From the NCBI GenBank assembly GCA_000745135.1, contig JQNH01000001.1, forward strand, positions 806,001-870,000: DNA of 64,000 bases, in the 5' to 3' direction. Under the pieces are notes generated by a model. That model worked only from the letters and a program-made list of their open reading frames with translations. It ran no database searches and was not told the DNA's origin. Positions 36,519 to 45,754 of this stretch are shown here, in pieces (positions within the stretch are counted from its first letter, which is position 1; the number at the start of each line of letters is the position of its first letter). Both the position numbers and the translations under genes were made by a program. This DNA comes from Rhizobiales bacterium YIM 77505. GTDB taxonomy: Bacteria > Pseudomonadota > Alphaproteobacteria > Rhizobiales > Beijerinckiaceae.

Positions 36519-37619
36519 ATGCGGTGGAGAACCTTTCTCGCCGCGGCTCTGGGCCTCGCCTTCGCATGGCAAGCCGGTGCCGCCCTCGCGCAGCAGCAGA
36601 AGATCCGGATGCAGACCGCCGTGCCGACGGCCAGCATCTATTTCGAGCTTTTGAAGCGCTATGCCGACCGCGTCGAGAAGATGTCGAACGGCCGGATCAA
36701 GATCGAGGTGCTGCCGGACGGCGCCATCGTGCCGGCCTTCGAGATCCTCGATGCCGTCGACAAGAACATCGTCGAGGCCGGCTATGCCTGGACCCACTAC
36801 TGGTCCGGCAAGCACCCGGCCGCCGGCCTCTTCTCCAACCCGATGGCGGGCGCGGGCGCCGGCCTCGACCAGCTGTCGCACGTGGCGTGGCTCCTCGAAG
36901 GCGGCGGCTACCAGCTTCTCGAGAAGCTCTATCGCGACGTGCTCAAGGTCAACGCCGTGCCGCTCATGGTGCAGCCCATGGGGCCAGATCCGCTGGGCTG
37001 GTTCAAGCGCCCGATCAAGGACGTCGCCGACTTCAAATCCATGAAGTATCGCTCGCCGCCGGGCATCACCGGGGAGATCTTCAAGGAGATGGGCGTGTCC
37101 GCCGTGGCTCTGCCCGGCGGCGAGATCGTGCCGGCGGCCCAGCGCGGCACCATCGACGCGGCCGAGTGGATCGGCCCCGCCGACGACCGCAATCTCGGTC
37201 TGCACACCATCTGGAAGAACTACTATCTCCAGGGCCTGCACCAGTCGACCGACATCGGCGAGATCATCTTCAATAAGGGCTTCTGGGACCGCCTCTCGCC
37301 GGACCTCAGGGAGATCCTCAAGGGCGCGGCGCTCGCCTCGATGATGGAGACTTACTCCTTCAACGTGTACCGGAACGCGCAGGCGATCATCGAACTGCGC
37401 GAAAAGCACAACGTCCAGATCCACGATACCCCGAAGGACTTCTTCCCGGAGTTCGTGCGGGCGACCAACGTCGTCCTCGACCGCTATGCGCAGAAGGACG
37501 CGTTCTTTAAGGAGGTGCTGGACTCGCAGCGCAACTTCGGCAAGACCGTCGTGCCCTACTGGACGAAGATCCTCGACCTCTATTCGGAACTCGGCAACTC
37601 GGCCCTGAAGGGGAAATAG
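36519..37619 (+). CDS. dctP: TRAP transporter periplasmic solute-binding protein, second system
   Basis: 366 residues with a clear signal peptide (WRTFLAAALGLAFAWQAGAA, cut near ALAQQQ). The mature start KIRMQTAVPTASIYFELLKR and the segments KYRSPPGITGEIFKEMGVSA, VPAAQRGTIDAAEWIGPADD and FWDRLSPDLREILKGAA are typical of the DctP branch annotated for mannitol/chloroaromatic or keto-acid ligands. The ligand is not determined. A 237-base gap with a GC-rich hairpin separates it from the permease genes. Confidence 0.92.
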   Translation: MRWRTFLAAALGLAFAWQAGAALAQQQKIRMQTAVPTASIYFELLKRYADRVEKMSNGRIKIEVLPDGAIVPAFEILDAVDKNIVEAGYAWTHYWSGKHPAAGLFSNPMAGAGAGLDQLSHVAWLLEGGGYQLLEKLYRDVLKVNAVPLMVQPMGPDPLGWFKRPIKDVADFKSMKYRSPPGITGEIFKEMGVSAVALPGGEIVPAAQRGTIDAAEWIGPADDRNLGLHTIWKNYYLQGLHQSTDIGEIIFNKGFWDRLSPDLREILKGAALASMMETYSFNVYRNAQAIIELREKHNVQIHDTPKDFFPEFVRATNVVLDRYAQKDAFFKEVLDSQRNFGKTVVPYWTKILDLYSELGNSALKGK

Positions 37620-37635
37620 GCCGCGCCTTCCGCCT

Positions 37636-37654
37636 CTCCCCACCACGCGGGGAG
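37636..37654. repeat. GC-rich hairpin between dctP and dctQ
   Basis: CTCCCC-N7-GGGGAG just after the dctP stop. It resembles the hairpin at 977-999. Such elements often protect the upstream mRNA, favouring excess binding protein over permease. The remaining bases to 37,856 hold no gene. Confidence 0.5.
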
Positions 37655-37856
37655 GGGCGCACCGGCGAGCCGGCCGATGCGGCGAGCTGGCAGGCAGGCC
37701 AGGGTGAACGGCTCTCCGGCGTGCTCCGTATCGAGGCGCCTTCACCGCGCTGTGCCGACGGGCCCCTGGCCTTAACTCCTTCAAAAGGGCTCCTCGACTC
37801 CTCCCGCAGGCGGGAGGCAGGACTTCCTCCCGCCGCTCCGATCGCCATGAGGTCTC

Positions 37857-38462
37857 ATGAACGGCTCCGCCGCCGCGGGCCCATCGCCCGGTCCGCGACC
37901 CACAGCGCCCCCGCCCCTCATCGCCACGGTCCGCCTGTGCGACCGCCTCAGCCTGTGGTCGGGCCGGGCCGTGGCGTGGCTCATCGTCCCGATGGTGCTG
38001 AGTCTCGTCTACGAGGTGGTTGCCCGCTACCTCTTCAACGCGCCGACCGTGTGGGCCTACGACATGACCTACATGCTCTACGGCGCCTTCTTCATGCTCG
38101 GCGCCGGCTACACGCTCCTGCGCCAGGGCCATATCCGCACTGACAGCCTGTATGCCGGCTGGCGCGCGAGACGGCAGGGTTTCGTCGACGCGGCCTGCTA
38201 CCTCGTCTTCTTTTTCCCACCTCTGATCGCCCTCTTCTGGGTCAGCGTTGATTTCTTTTGGGTGTCCTTCCAGCGCGGGGAGCGCGTGGTGTCGAGTCCC
38301 TGGATGCCTGTCATCTATCCCCTGAAGCTCGTCATTCCGCTGACCTGCGTCCTCTTGATGATCCAGGGGACCGCCGAGTTCCTGCGCAGCGTGTGGGCGG
38401 CGCGCACGGGCGTGTGGCTGCGCAGGGCAGGGGTCGCCGCACGGGATGGGGAGCCGGTCTGA
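37857..38462 (+). CDS. dctQ: TRAP transporter small permease (DctQ), second system
   Basis: 201 residues with four hydrophobic segments (WLIVPMVLSLVYEVVARYLF, MTYMLYGAFFMLGAGYTLL, CYLVFFFPPLIALFWVSV, LVIPLTCVLLMIQGTAEF). The DctQ signature EVVARYLFNAPTVWAYD is clear. Its stop overlaps the dctM start by one base (TGATG). Confidence 0.92.
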   Translation: MNGSAAAGPSPGPRPTAPPPLIATVRLCDRLSLWSGRAVAWLIVPMVLSLVYEVVARYLFNAPTVWAYDMTYMLYGAFFMLGAGYTLLRQGHIRTDSLYAGWRARRQGFVDAACYLVFFFPPLIALFWVSVDFFWVSFQRGERVVSSPWMPVIYPLKLVIPLTCVLLMIQGTAEFLRSVWAARTGVWLRRAGVAARDGEPV

Positions 38463-39778
38463 TGTCGCCCGAGTGGATCGGCATTCTCTCGCTCGCCATT
38501 CTCTTCACGGCAATCTTCATCGGCTTCCCGATCTCCTTCACGCTCTTCGGCATCGCGCTCGGGGTCGGCTATTTCGCGCTGGGGCCGGCGGCGCTCTACC
38601 TCATGACCCTGCAGGTGTTCTCGGTCATGAAGGAGATCTCGCTGGCATCCGTGCCGTTCTTCCTCTTCATGGGTTACCTGCTCGAGCAATCGGGGCTCAT
38701 GGAGCGCCTCTTCCGCGGCGTGCAGCTCCTGCTCGCCTCGCTTCGCGGCTCGCTCTACCTGGCGGTCCTCCTCACCGCGACCATCTTCGCCGCCTCGACC
38801 GGCATCGTCGGATCGTCGGTCACGCTGCTCGGCGTGATGGCGGCGCCGAGCATGAAGCGGTCCGGGTACGACGTGCGCCTGTCGGCCGGCGCCATCACCG
38901 CCGGCGGCACCCTTGGGATCCTCATCCCGCCTTCGGTCATGCTGATCGTGATGGGGCCGGTGGTCGGCGTGCCGACCACCGACCTGTTCGCCGCGGCCGT
39001 CATTCCGGGCCTTTTGCTCGCCGGACTGTACATCGGCTACTGCCTCCTACGGAGCTTCATCAATCCGGCCCTCGGACCGGCCCTGCCGCCGGAGGAGCGG
39101 GCCGAGTCGGTGGGCGAGGTGCTGAAGGAGCTGGCGCTCGGCGTGCTGCCGGTCGTGGTCGTGATCCTCGCCACGCTGGGCGTCATCCTCGCCGGCATCG
39201 CGACGCCGACGGACGCCGGCGCGGTCGGCGCCTTCACCGTGCTCATGCTGACGCTGATCTACCGGCGCCTCACCTGGGAGAGGCTGAAGGCCTCGGTCTA
39301 TGCGACGCTCGAAGTGTCGAGCATGATCCTTCTCCTCGTCGCCGCCTCGAACTATTTCGGCGCCGTGTTCTCGCGCCTCGGCAGCGCCAACATGATCGCC
39401 GAGGCGCTAGTGGCGCTGCCCTTCGACCCGATCGTCATGCTGGTGCTCATCCTGGCGCTCATCTTCGTGCTTGGCTGGCCGCTGGAATGGGTACCGATCG
39501 TCCTCATCGTGGTGCCGATCCTCTTGCCGCTCGTGCAGAAGCTTGGCATCGACCTCGTCTGGTTCTGCACTCTCGTTGCCGTATGCCTGCAGACGGCCTG
39601 GCTCTCGCCGCCGGTGGCCCTGTCGGCCTACTTCCTCAAGGGCGTGGTGCCGGACTGGAAGCTCGGCGACATCTACGCCGGCATGGCGCAGTTCATGGTT
39701 CTTCAGCTCGTGGGACTCGGTCTCCTGATCGCCTTTCCGCAACTTGCCTTGTGGCTTCCTGCGGTCCTGAGGGAGTGA
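38462..39778 (+). CDS. dctM: TRAP transporter large permease (DctM), second system
   Basis: 438 residues with about 12 membrane segments. DctM motifs are GIVGSSVTLLGVMAAPSMKR, GGTLGILIPPSVMLIVMGP and GIATPTDAGAVGAF. It overlaps dctQ upstream and the IclR regulator downstream by one base each, so dctQ-dctM-iclR are translated as a coupled unit. Confidence 0.95.
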   Translation: MSPEWIGILSLAILFTAIFIGFPISFTLFGIALGVGYFALGPAALYLMTLQVFSVMKEISLASVPFFLFMGYLLEQSGLMERLFRGVQLLLASLRGSLYLAVLLTATIFAASTGIVGSSVTLLGVMAAPSMKRSGYDVRLSAGAITAGGTLGILIPPSVMLIVMGPVVGVPTTDLFAAAVIPGLLLAGLYIGYCLLRSFINPALGPALPPEERAESVGEVLKELALGVLPVVVVILATLGVILAGIATPTDAGAVGAFTVLMLTLIYRRLTWERLKASVYATLEVSSMILLLVAASNYFGAVFSRLGSANMIAEALVALPFDPIVMLVLILALIFVLGWPLEWVPIVLIVVPILLPLVQKLGIDLVWFCTLVAVCLQTAWLSPPVALSAYFLKGVVPDWKLGDIYAGMAQFMVLQLVGLGLLIAFPQLALWLPAVLRE

Positions 39779-40653
39779 TGGCAAAGGCGAAGCTCAAGCC
39801 CAAGGCCAAGGCGGCAGGCGGGCGCGGTCGCAAGCGTGAGGCGAGCTCGGTCCTCACGCGCGCGCTCGACGTCCTCGGCTTCGTGGCCTCGTCGGGCCGC
39901 GCGATCACCGCGGCGGAGATCGCCGAGGCGCAGGCCATTCCGAAGCCGACCGTCCATCGGCTTTGCGTCAAGCTCGAGGAGGAGGGCTATCTGTCGCGCG
40001 AGCCCGGCGGGCGGCACTTCCGAGGCGGCCCGAGGCTCGTGGCGCTCGGCTTCGATGCGCTGCGCTCCGATCCGGTGCGGGGGGAGCGCCACGCCATCCT
40101 CGAAGGTCTCGTCGAGGACATCGGCGAGACCTGCAACTTCACGATGCCGATCGGCAACGCGGTCGTCTATCTCGACCGGGTGGAATCGCGCTGGCCTCTT
40201 CGGCTGCAGCTCGAGCCCGGCTCGCGCGTCCCGCTGCATTGCACCGCGACGGGCAAGCTGTTCCTGTCTTCGATGCCGCCGGAGCGGCTGTCCCGCATGC
40301 TCACGGCCCTCAAGCTCACCGCGCATACGCCGCACACGATCACGACGCCCGAGGGGCTCGAGGAGGAGCTTTCCCGCATCGTGGCGCGCGGCTACAGCCT
40401 CGACCGTGAGGAGTTCCTGCTCGGCCTCATCGCCATTGCCGTGCCGGTCGTCGACGCCCGCGGCAACACCGTCGCCGCGGTCGCGTGCCACGCGCCGACC
40501 GCCCGCCTTTCCGTGGAGCAGGCGCTCAAGCACCTGCCCCGCCTGCGCGCGGCGGCCGCACGCCTGGCCGACACCTTGCCTTCGCCGGACCGGCACGCAT
40601 CGCCGCGGGCCGCACCGCAGCCTGGCCGCTCCACGGATCGGCTGCGCAGGTGA
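39778..40653 (+). CDS. IclR family transcriptional regulator
   Basis: 291 residues from ATG at 39778, sharing a base with the dctM stop. A lysine-rich leader precedes the winged helix (SVLTRALDVLGFVASSGRAI, then AIPKPTVHRLCVKLEEEGYL). The IclR ligand domain shows NFTMPIGNAVVYLDRVES, LHCTATGKLFLSSMP and SLDREEFLLGLIAIAVPV. Placement as the last gene of the TRAP unit suggests it regulates that unit and perhaps the divergent GMC dehydrogenase. Confidence 0.93.
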   Translation: MAKAKLKPKAKAAGGRGRKREASSVLTRALDVLGFVASSGRAITAAEIAEAQAIPKPTVHRLCVKLEEEGYLSREPGGRHFRGGPRLVALGFDALRSDPVRGERHAILEGLVEDIGETCNFTMPIGNAVVYLDRVESRWPLRLQLEPGSRVPLHCTATGKLFLSSMPPERLSRMLTALKLTAHTPHTITTPEGLEEELSRIVARGYSLDREEFLLGLIAIAVPVVDARGNTVAAVACHAPTARLSVEQALKHLPRLRAAAARLADTLPSPDRHASPRAAPQPGRSTDRLRR

Positions 40654-40775
40654 AGGGGCCTATAACCCTCCGCATTCTGCAATTCAGGCGGCCTCATGAT
40701 CCGATCGCCGGTCAGGGCTCAAATGAGCGTGAAGGCTCGGGAGCATGATCACAGCGATGGAGTCGTTCCCAACAC

Positions 40776-40925
40776 GTGGAGTTTCGGGACCGTGTCCGGC
40801 AGGATCCCTTGCTGCAGCCGATCAAGCTGAAGCACCTGGTTCTCAAGAACCGGATCATGAGCACGAGCTATGCCTGCGGGCTCGAGGTCGACGGCTTTCC
40901 GCAGGAGCGCTACCAGTTCTATCGC
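40776..40925 (+). pseudogene. NADH:flavin oxidoreductase (OYE-type) N-terminal remnant
   Basis: RDRVRQDPLLQPIKLKHLVL then NRIMSTSYACGLEVDGFP and ERYQFY match the first 45 residues of Old Yellow Enzyme-like/trimethylamine-dehydrogenase-like reductases (normally over 600 residues for this type). Homology stops abruptly after QFY. No downstream part is found, so this is a deletion scar. Confidence 0.75.
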
Positions 40926-40980
40926 GGTGGCTGGAGGCCGCGGCCCCGCATGCCCGGCGCAAGCGCTCCTGAGGGCCAAA

Positions 40981-41478
40981 ATGCCGGAGAAGACGCCCAC
41001 GCCGGCTGCAGTGCCTGAGGTCCGCGTCGGCACCGCCGGCGGGAGCATCCCGAAGAGCCATGCCGGCGCGTTCAAAGCCCAAGGCAAGCATCTCGAACGC
41101 TACGCCAGCCGGCTCAACGCCGTCGAGATCAACTCCTCCTTCTACCGGCCGCATCGGAAGGCGACATACGAGCGCTGGGCTGCCAGCGTGCCGGACGAAT
41201 TCCGGCTTACCGTCAAGGTGCCACGCGCCATCACCCACGAGCGCCGGCTGCGCGATGCCGGCGACCTTCTGGAGCGGTTCCTGTCGGAGGTGAGCGGGCT
41301 TGGCGACAAGCTCGAGCCTCTGCTGGTGCAGCTGCCGCCGAGCCTCCATGGCGAACCGGGCGTGTCGGACGCCTTCCTGGCGCTCGCCGCCTCGCCCCCG
41401 ACCCTCGTGACCTTCAAAGGGCGTGGGCTCAGATTACGCCTGCCAAGACGAAAGTCCTCACCCCGTCGTGCTGGCTGA
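40981..41478 (+). pseudogene. DUF72 (YecE-like) protein, C-terminally truncated
   Basis: 165 residues from ATG at 40981. The start EVRVGTAGGSIPKSHAGAF, LNAVEINSSFYRPHRKATYE and LEPLLVQLPPSLH are diagnostic of DUF72. Normal family members run to about 240 residues with a YYRLHGSPRMYYS-like motif. Here family likeness stops after PPTLVTFKGRG, and an arginine-rich tail follows. The gene is truncated and probably inactive; it lies next to an OYE remnant and a GC-rich hairpin near 41,515-41,535. Confidence 0.75.
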
Positions 41479-41554
41479 TGGCGCAAGTGGAAATGTCCGT
41501 CACACGACGAGCAGCCCCGTTGCGGGGCAAGGGGGCTGCAATCCGAGCTGCCGC

Positions 41555-42682
41555 TTACAGCTTTTCCCACTTGCCGCCCCTGACGGCGTACATAGCGACC
41601 TCAAGGTTCATCTTGATCTGGCCGTTCTCGTCGAAGGATACCTTGCCGAGAATGCCATCGCGCTGGATTTCGCGGATAGCCTTGCTCAGGGCCTGCTTGT
41701 CCTTGATCCCCTTCTCTTTGATCACATCAAGCAGGATTTGAGCGGCCTCATAGGCATATTTGGCGTAGGAGCCGGCCGGCTCCGCGTAGCCCTTTGCCTC
41801 ATAGGCTTTGTTGAATTCGTCGAGCTTAGGATTGCTCTGAACGGCCGGAATGCCGACTATGGTCCCCTCGGCCGCTGGGCCGGCGATCTCGATGAACTTC
41901 GGGTCATAGATACCTGAGATGCCATACATCGGCAGCAAGCCCATTCCCAAATCCGCCATCTGACGGCGCACCAGGGCGGCCTCGGTCACCACACCGCCGA
42001 AATAGACGGCGTCGGGCGCCGCGGCCTTCGCTTTGGTGAGCATGACGCGGAAGTCGGTCGTGCCTACCGCGGCGGCATCGGAAAAGACGATCTCGCCGCC
42101 GACAGCTTTGAAAAAATCACCGAACCATTTCGTGTTCGCAACGCCATAATCGGAGGTGTCGGAGATGATGGCGATCTTCTTGACCTTGCCTTCACGGATG
42201 ATCGCCTCGGCTAGGGGTTTGTTTTCATTCACCAGCGTTGGGGTCACGCGTGTCACGTTGCGGAAGTTTTGCTCGGTGATCTTCGGGCTGATCGCGCCCC
42301 AAACGATGAACGGCATCTGCGCCCGGTTAAAAACCGGGGTGGTCGCCAGCGCGACGGGGCTGTTCCAGTGTCCCGTCGCCGCGATCACCTGCGAGTCGTT
42401 GATGAGCTTCTGCGCGGCGGCGACCCCCGTTGCCGGATCCGAGGCATCGTCGAGCACGACCGCTTCGACCTGATGCGGATAACCGGCGGCATTGGTCTGG
42501 TCGATGGCGAGCAGGAAGCCGTTACGAGCGCCAAGGCCCTGCTGGGCATTGCCGCCCGAGAGTGGCCCAATGAAGCCGAGCTTGATCTTATCCGCTTGTG
42601 CTTGAGTGATGCCCAAGGTCAGTGCGAAGGAGCCGACAATAACGGACGATACGATCTTGAGCGCATTTCGCTTGGTTCGCAT
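41555..42682 (-). CDS. livK: ABC transporter substrate-binding protein (LivK-type), second system
   Basis: 375 residues. The signal peptide ALKIVSSVIVGSFALTLGIT ends near QAQADKIK. The mature part is a type I binding protein (KLGFIGPLSGGNAQQGLGAR, DDASDPATGVAAAQKLIND, GHWNSPVALATTPVFNRAQM). It is divergent from livHMGF across 195 bases. Only the binding protein is on this strand, so the two sides are probably co-regulated from one divergent promoter. Confidence 0.93.
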   Translation of the reverse strand: MRTKRNALKIVSSVIVGSFALTLGITQAQADKIKLGFIGPLSGGNAQQGLGARNGFLLAIDQTNAAGYPHQVEAVVLDDASDPATGVAAAQKLINDSQVIAATGHWNSPVALATTPVFNRAQMPFIVWGAISPKITEQNFRNVTRVTPTLVNENKPLAEAIIREGKVKKIAIISDTSDYGVANTKWFGDFFKAVGGEIVFSDAAAVGTTDFRVMLTKAKAAAPDAVYFGGVVTEAALVRRQMADLGMGLLPMYGISGIYDPKFIEIAGPAAEGTIVGIPAVQSNPKLDEFNKAYEAKGYAEPAGSYAKYAYEAAQILLDVIKEKGIKDKQALSKAIREIQRDGILGKVSFDENGQIKMNLEVAMYAVRGGKWEKL

Positions 42683-42781
42683 GGATCCACCTCAGAGGAC
42701 TGCTGGCCGCTCCACATGCGGCTTGCCGGTCATCCTTCCCGGCGTGAGCGCAGAGTAAGTTCTTCGAGGCTACTCGCAAAA

Positions 42782-42811
42782 TTCGGAAATTGCGATCTGA
42801 GGCTTCGGAAA
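42782..42811. promoter_or_regulatory. Direct repeat in the livK/livH divergent promoter
   Basis: TTCGGAAA occurs at 42782-42789 and 42804-42811, a 22-base period that places both copies on the same DNA face. It is a possible activator site, for example for the LysR protein encoded at the operon's far end. Confidence 0.3.
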
Positions 42812-42876
42812 ATCATTATTCTGCTCGCGCGTGGCGCTGATAATCGTCGCCGGAGCTCACGCGCGAGACGACCCGA

Positions 42877-43794
42877 ATGACGGAACTCCTCCTCCAGCAA
42901 GCGATCAACTGGATCACCCTCGGCTCGATCTATGCCCTGCTGGCCTTGGGGTTCAGTCTAATCTTCGGCGTTCTCAATGTGATCCATTTCTCGCATGGCG
43001 ACGTGGCGATGACCGCGCCGTTCATCGCACTTGCGGGGGCGCAGGCGCTCGCCGCCGTTCTGGGCGCCGCGGCGCCGGCCTGGTTGGCTCTTGCGGTGAT
43101 CGCGGCGGTCTTCGCGGTTGGTCTCATCGGCGTCGTGCTCGACAAGGCTGTCATCCGGCGCTTCCGCGACGCGCCGGCCATGATGGCGCTAGTTGCAACA
43201 GTAGCACTCGGGATCGTCATCCGGGAGCTCATCCGCCACTTGTATCCGCAGGGGTCAAATCCGCACGCCTTTCCCCGGCTTATTGGCGGCGTGGCGTTCG
43301 ACGTTGCCGGTGTGCCGGTGAGCTGGTTCGCCCTGGCGGTCGTCGGTCTGACGGCGCTTTTGGTGGGGTTGCTGTTCGGCTTCCTGCATCTGACCCCCAT
43401 CGGGCTGCGCATTCGCGCGGCATCCCAAGACCGCGTCGTTGCGCGAATGATGGGGATCAGCGATGGTCGGGTGTTCCGTGCCACGTTTCTGATGGCCTCC
43501 AGCATCGGAGCTGTCGCGGGCCTGCTCTTTGCGAGCTACGCGGGGGTCACGCGCTTCGACTTCGGCGTCATGGCCGGCCTTATCGGGTTCTCAGCCGCAG
43601 TTATCGGGGGGCTAGGCTCGATGCCAGGAGCCATTGTTGGCGGCTTGATCATCGCCGGGATCGAGGTGTTGGCACAGACCTTCGTGCCAGAAGGCGCATC
43701 CTACCGGCTCGTCTTCGTTTTTATGCTCGTCATAGCCGTGCTCATCTTCCGTCCGGCCGGCTTGCTGGGGCGTACTATCCTCGAGAAGGTCTGA
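42877..43794 (+). CDS. livH: Branched-chain-amino-acid-type ABC permease (LivH), second system
   Basis: 305 residues with LivH motifs NWITLGSIYALLALGFSLIF, NVIHFSHGDVAM and SAAVIGGLGSMPGAIVGG. First gene of a rightward operon livH-livM-livG-livF followed by catabolic genes. Two bases separate its stop from the livM start. Confidence 0.95.
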   Translation: MTELLLQQAINWITLGSIYALLALGFSLIFGVLNVIHFSHGDVAMTAPFIALAGAQALAAVLGAAAPAWLALAVIAAVFAVGLIGVVLDKAVIRRFRDAPAMMALVATVALGIVIRELIRHLYPQGSNPHAFPRLIGGVAFDVAGVPVSWFALAVVGLTALLVGLLFGFLHLTPIGLRIRAASQDRVVARMMGISDGRVFRATFLMASSIGAVAGLLFASYAGVTRFDFGVMAGLIGFSAAVIGGLGSMPGAIVGGLIIAGIEVLAQTFVPEGASYRLVFVFMLVIAVLIFRPAGLLGRTILEKV

Positions 43795-43796
43795 TC

Positions 43797-44972
43797 GTGA
43801 ATCATCCAGCTTCGCGCGTTGTGCCCAGAGCGGCTGCGGCTGCCGCGACAACGATCCTCTTGCAAATCAGCGGTGCGGCGTTCGTCTACGCGATTTTGAG
43901 CGCGGAGGAAGGCTGGCAGGTAGTTGCTCTCCTTGGCCTACTTGGTTTCGGCTTCTACCTGCTTGAGCGGCTTCCGTGGATCAACGACGTGGTGGTCGCC
44001 CTTCTGGCACGCGTTCCTGTAGTGACCACGGCAACGGCGGCGGTCATCGTGTTGGGGTTTCCGTTCCTTGTGGGCTCCAACACATATATCCTGCATCTGC
44101 TGATCGTGGCGCAGCTGTATGCTGTGTTGGCGCTGGCGCTTAATTTCCAGCTTGGGAGCGCCAACATCCCGAACTTCGCCACGGGCGCTTCTTACGGCAT
44201 CGGGGCGTACGTTTCGGCGCTCCTGGCGGTCAATTTCAATGTCAGCTTCTGGCTGACGCTGCCCGTGGCTGCGCTGGCCGCGACGCTCTTCGGCTTTGTC
44301 ATCGGCATTCCATGCATGCGTACCCGCGACACCTACCTCGCGCTGGTCACCATCGCCTTCGCAGTGGTGGTGCATCAATTGCTGAACAACTTCGAATGGA
44401 CCGGCGGACCCAACGGGCTGGTCGGGATTCCGGCACCGACCCTCTTCGGCCATTCCTTCGCTGATCCCATCGAAGTGTTCGGCTGGACCCTGCCGAGCCA
44501 GGCGAATTTCTATTATCTTGCGGCGGCTGTGGTGATCATAGCCGTTATCACGGCTCGGCGGCTACACGAGTCGCACATTGGACTTGCCTGGAATGCCTTG
44601 CGGGCGGACGAAATGGCAGCCAAGGCGCAGGGCATCAACGTGGCTTGGTACAAAGTGCTTGCCTTTGCGGTTGATGCTTTTTTGGCTGCTTTCGCTGGGA
44701 CCATCTACGCGTTCTACGTCTCCTATATCTCGCCGGACAACTTCACCTTCCTCGTCTCGGTCACCATCATGACGATGGTCATCGTCGGCGGCATGGACAA
44801 CATCTTCGGCGTCATTGTCGGCGCTTTTCTCCTCACTATCCTGCCCGAGAAGTTGCGCGCCTTCTCGGACTACCGCTTGTTGATCTTCGGCGTCATCGTC
44901 ATCGGCTTTCTCATGATCCGTCCTGAGGGCCTGTTTCCCCAGCGCCTGCGTCATTACGGAGTGGAACGGTGA
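43797..44972 (+). CDS. livM: Branched-chain-amino-acid-type ABC permease (LivM), second system
   Basis: 391 residues from GTG at 43797 (VNHPASRVVPRAAAAAATT). Motifs are ALALNFQLGSANIPNFATGA, YLALVTIAFAVVVHQLL and GGPNGLVGIP. The membrane region is preceded by two extra hydrophobic segments, common in LivM. It overlaps livG by 4 bases (GTGA). Confidence 0.93.
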   Translation: MNHPASRVVPRAAAAAATTILLQISGAAFVYAILSAEEGWQVVALLGLLGFGFYLLERLPWINDVVVALLARVPVVTTATAAVIVLGFPFLVGSNTYILHLLIVAQLYAVLALALNFQLGSANIPNFATGASYGIGAYVSALLAVNFNVSFWLTLPVAALAATLFGFVIGIPCMRTRDTYLALVTIAFAVVVHQLLNNFEWTGGPNGLVGIPAPTLFGHSFADPIEVFGWTLPSQANFYYLAAAVVIIAVITARRLHESHIGLAWNALRADEMAAKAQGINVAWYKVLAFAVDAFLAAFAGTIYAFYVSYISPDNFTFLVSVTIMTMVIVGGMDNIFGVIVGAFLLTILPEKLRAFSDYRLLIFGVIVIGFLMIRPEGLFPQRLRHYGVER

Positions 44973-45754
44973 GCGCGCTTCTCGCGGTCGAGAACGTGAC
45001 CATGCGGTTCGGTGGGCTGGTTGCGCTGGACAACATTACCTTCTTCATGGAGAAGGGCTCTGTCCTGGCGGTCATTGGACCGAACGGCGCCGGAAAGTCG
45101 ACCTTGTTCAACGTCGTCACTGGCGTCTACAGGCCGACCGCGGGTCGGGTGAAGTTCGACGGTGTCGACATCACGGGAATGCCGACGCACGAGGTGGTGC
45201 GGCGAGGGGTCGCTCGCACGTTCCAGTCTTCACGCCTGTTTCGCGACCTCAGCGTGCTCGACAACGTCATCGTCGGCATGCACACACGCGCGAGCGCCGG
45301 TGTTCTCGACGTGCTCTTCCGTCCCGCTGTCGCGCGCCGCGAGTTGGCGACTGCCGTCGAGAAGGCAGAGGCGCTGCTGCGGGAAAGCTCCGGTCCGCTC
45401 TATGAGCAACGGTATCGTCCGGCAGGTACGCTGGCGCAGGCCGACCGGCGCCGTCTGGAGATCGCTCGGGCCCTTGCCTCGCAGCCCAAGCTGATCTTGC
45501 TCGACGAGCCATCAGCCGGAATGGACGACGCCGAAACCGATGCGCTCGTTGCGGACATCGAGCGCCTGCGTGCTCAGCATCCGGAGTTGTCGGTGATCCT
45601 GATCGAGCACGATATGCGTGTCGTCGAAGCCTTTCCCGAGCATGTCATGTGTATTGATTATGGAAGGCTGATCGCGGGGGGCCGTTTCGAGGCGGTACGG
45701 GCCAATCCCCATGTCCAGGAGGCCTATCTTGGAACGGCGGCCGCCGATGCTTGA
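44969..45754 (+). CDS. livG: ABC transporter ATP-binding protein (LivG), second system
   Basis: 261 residues from GTG at 44969. Walker A is GPNGAGKSTLFNVVTGV, Q-loop region RTFQSSRLFRDLSVLDN, Walker B LILLDEPSAGMDD and switch His in LIEHDM. The signature is degenerate (GTLAQADRRRLEIARAL), as in LivG proteins generally. It overlaps livF by 8 bases. Confidence 0.94.
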   Translation: MSALLAVENVTMRFGGLVALDNITFFMEKGSVLAVIGPNGAGKSTLFNVVTGVYRPTAGRVKFDGVDITGMPTHEVVRRGVARTFQSSRLFRDLSVLDNVIVGMHTRASAGVLDVLFRPAVARRELATAVEKAEALLRESSGPLYEQRYRPAGTLAQADRRRLEIARALASQPKLILLDEPSAGMDDAETDALVADIERLRAQHPELSVILIEHDMRVVEAFPEHVMCIDYGRLIAGGRFEAVRANPHVQEAYLGTAAADA

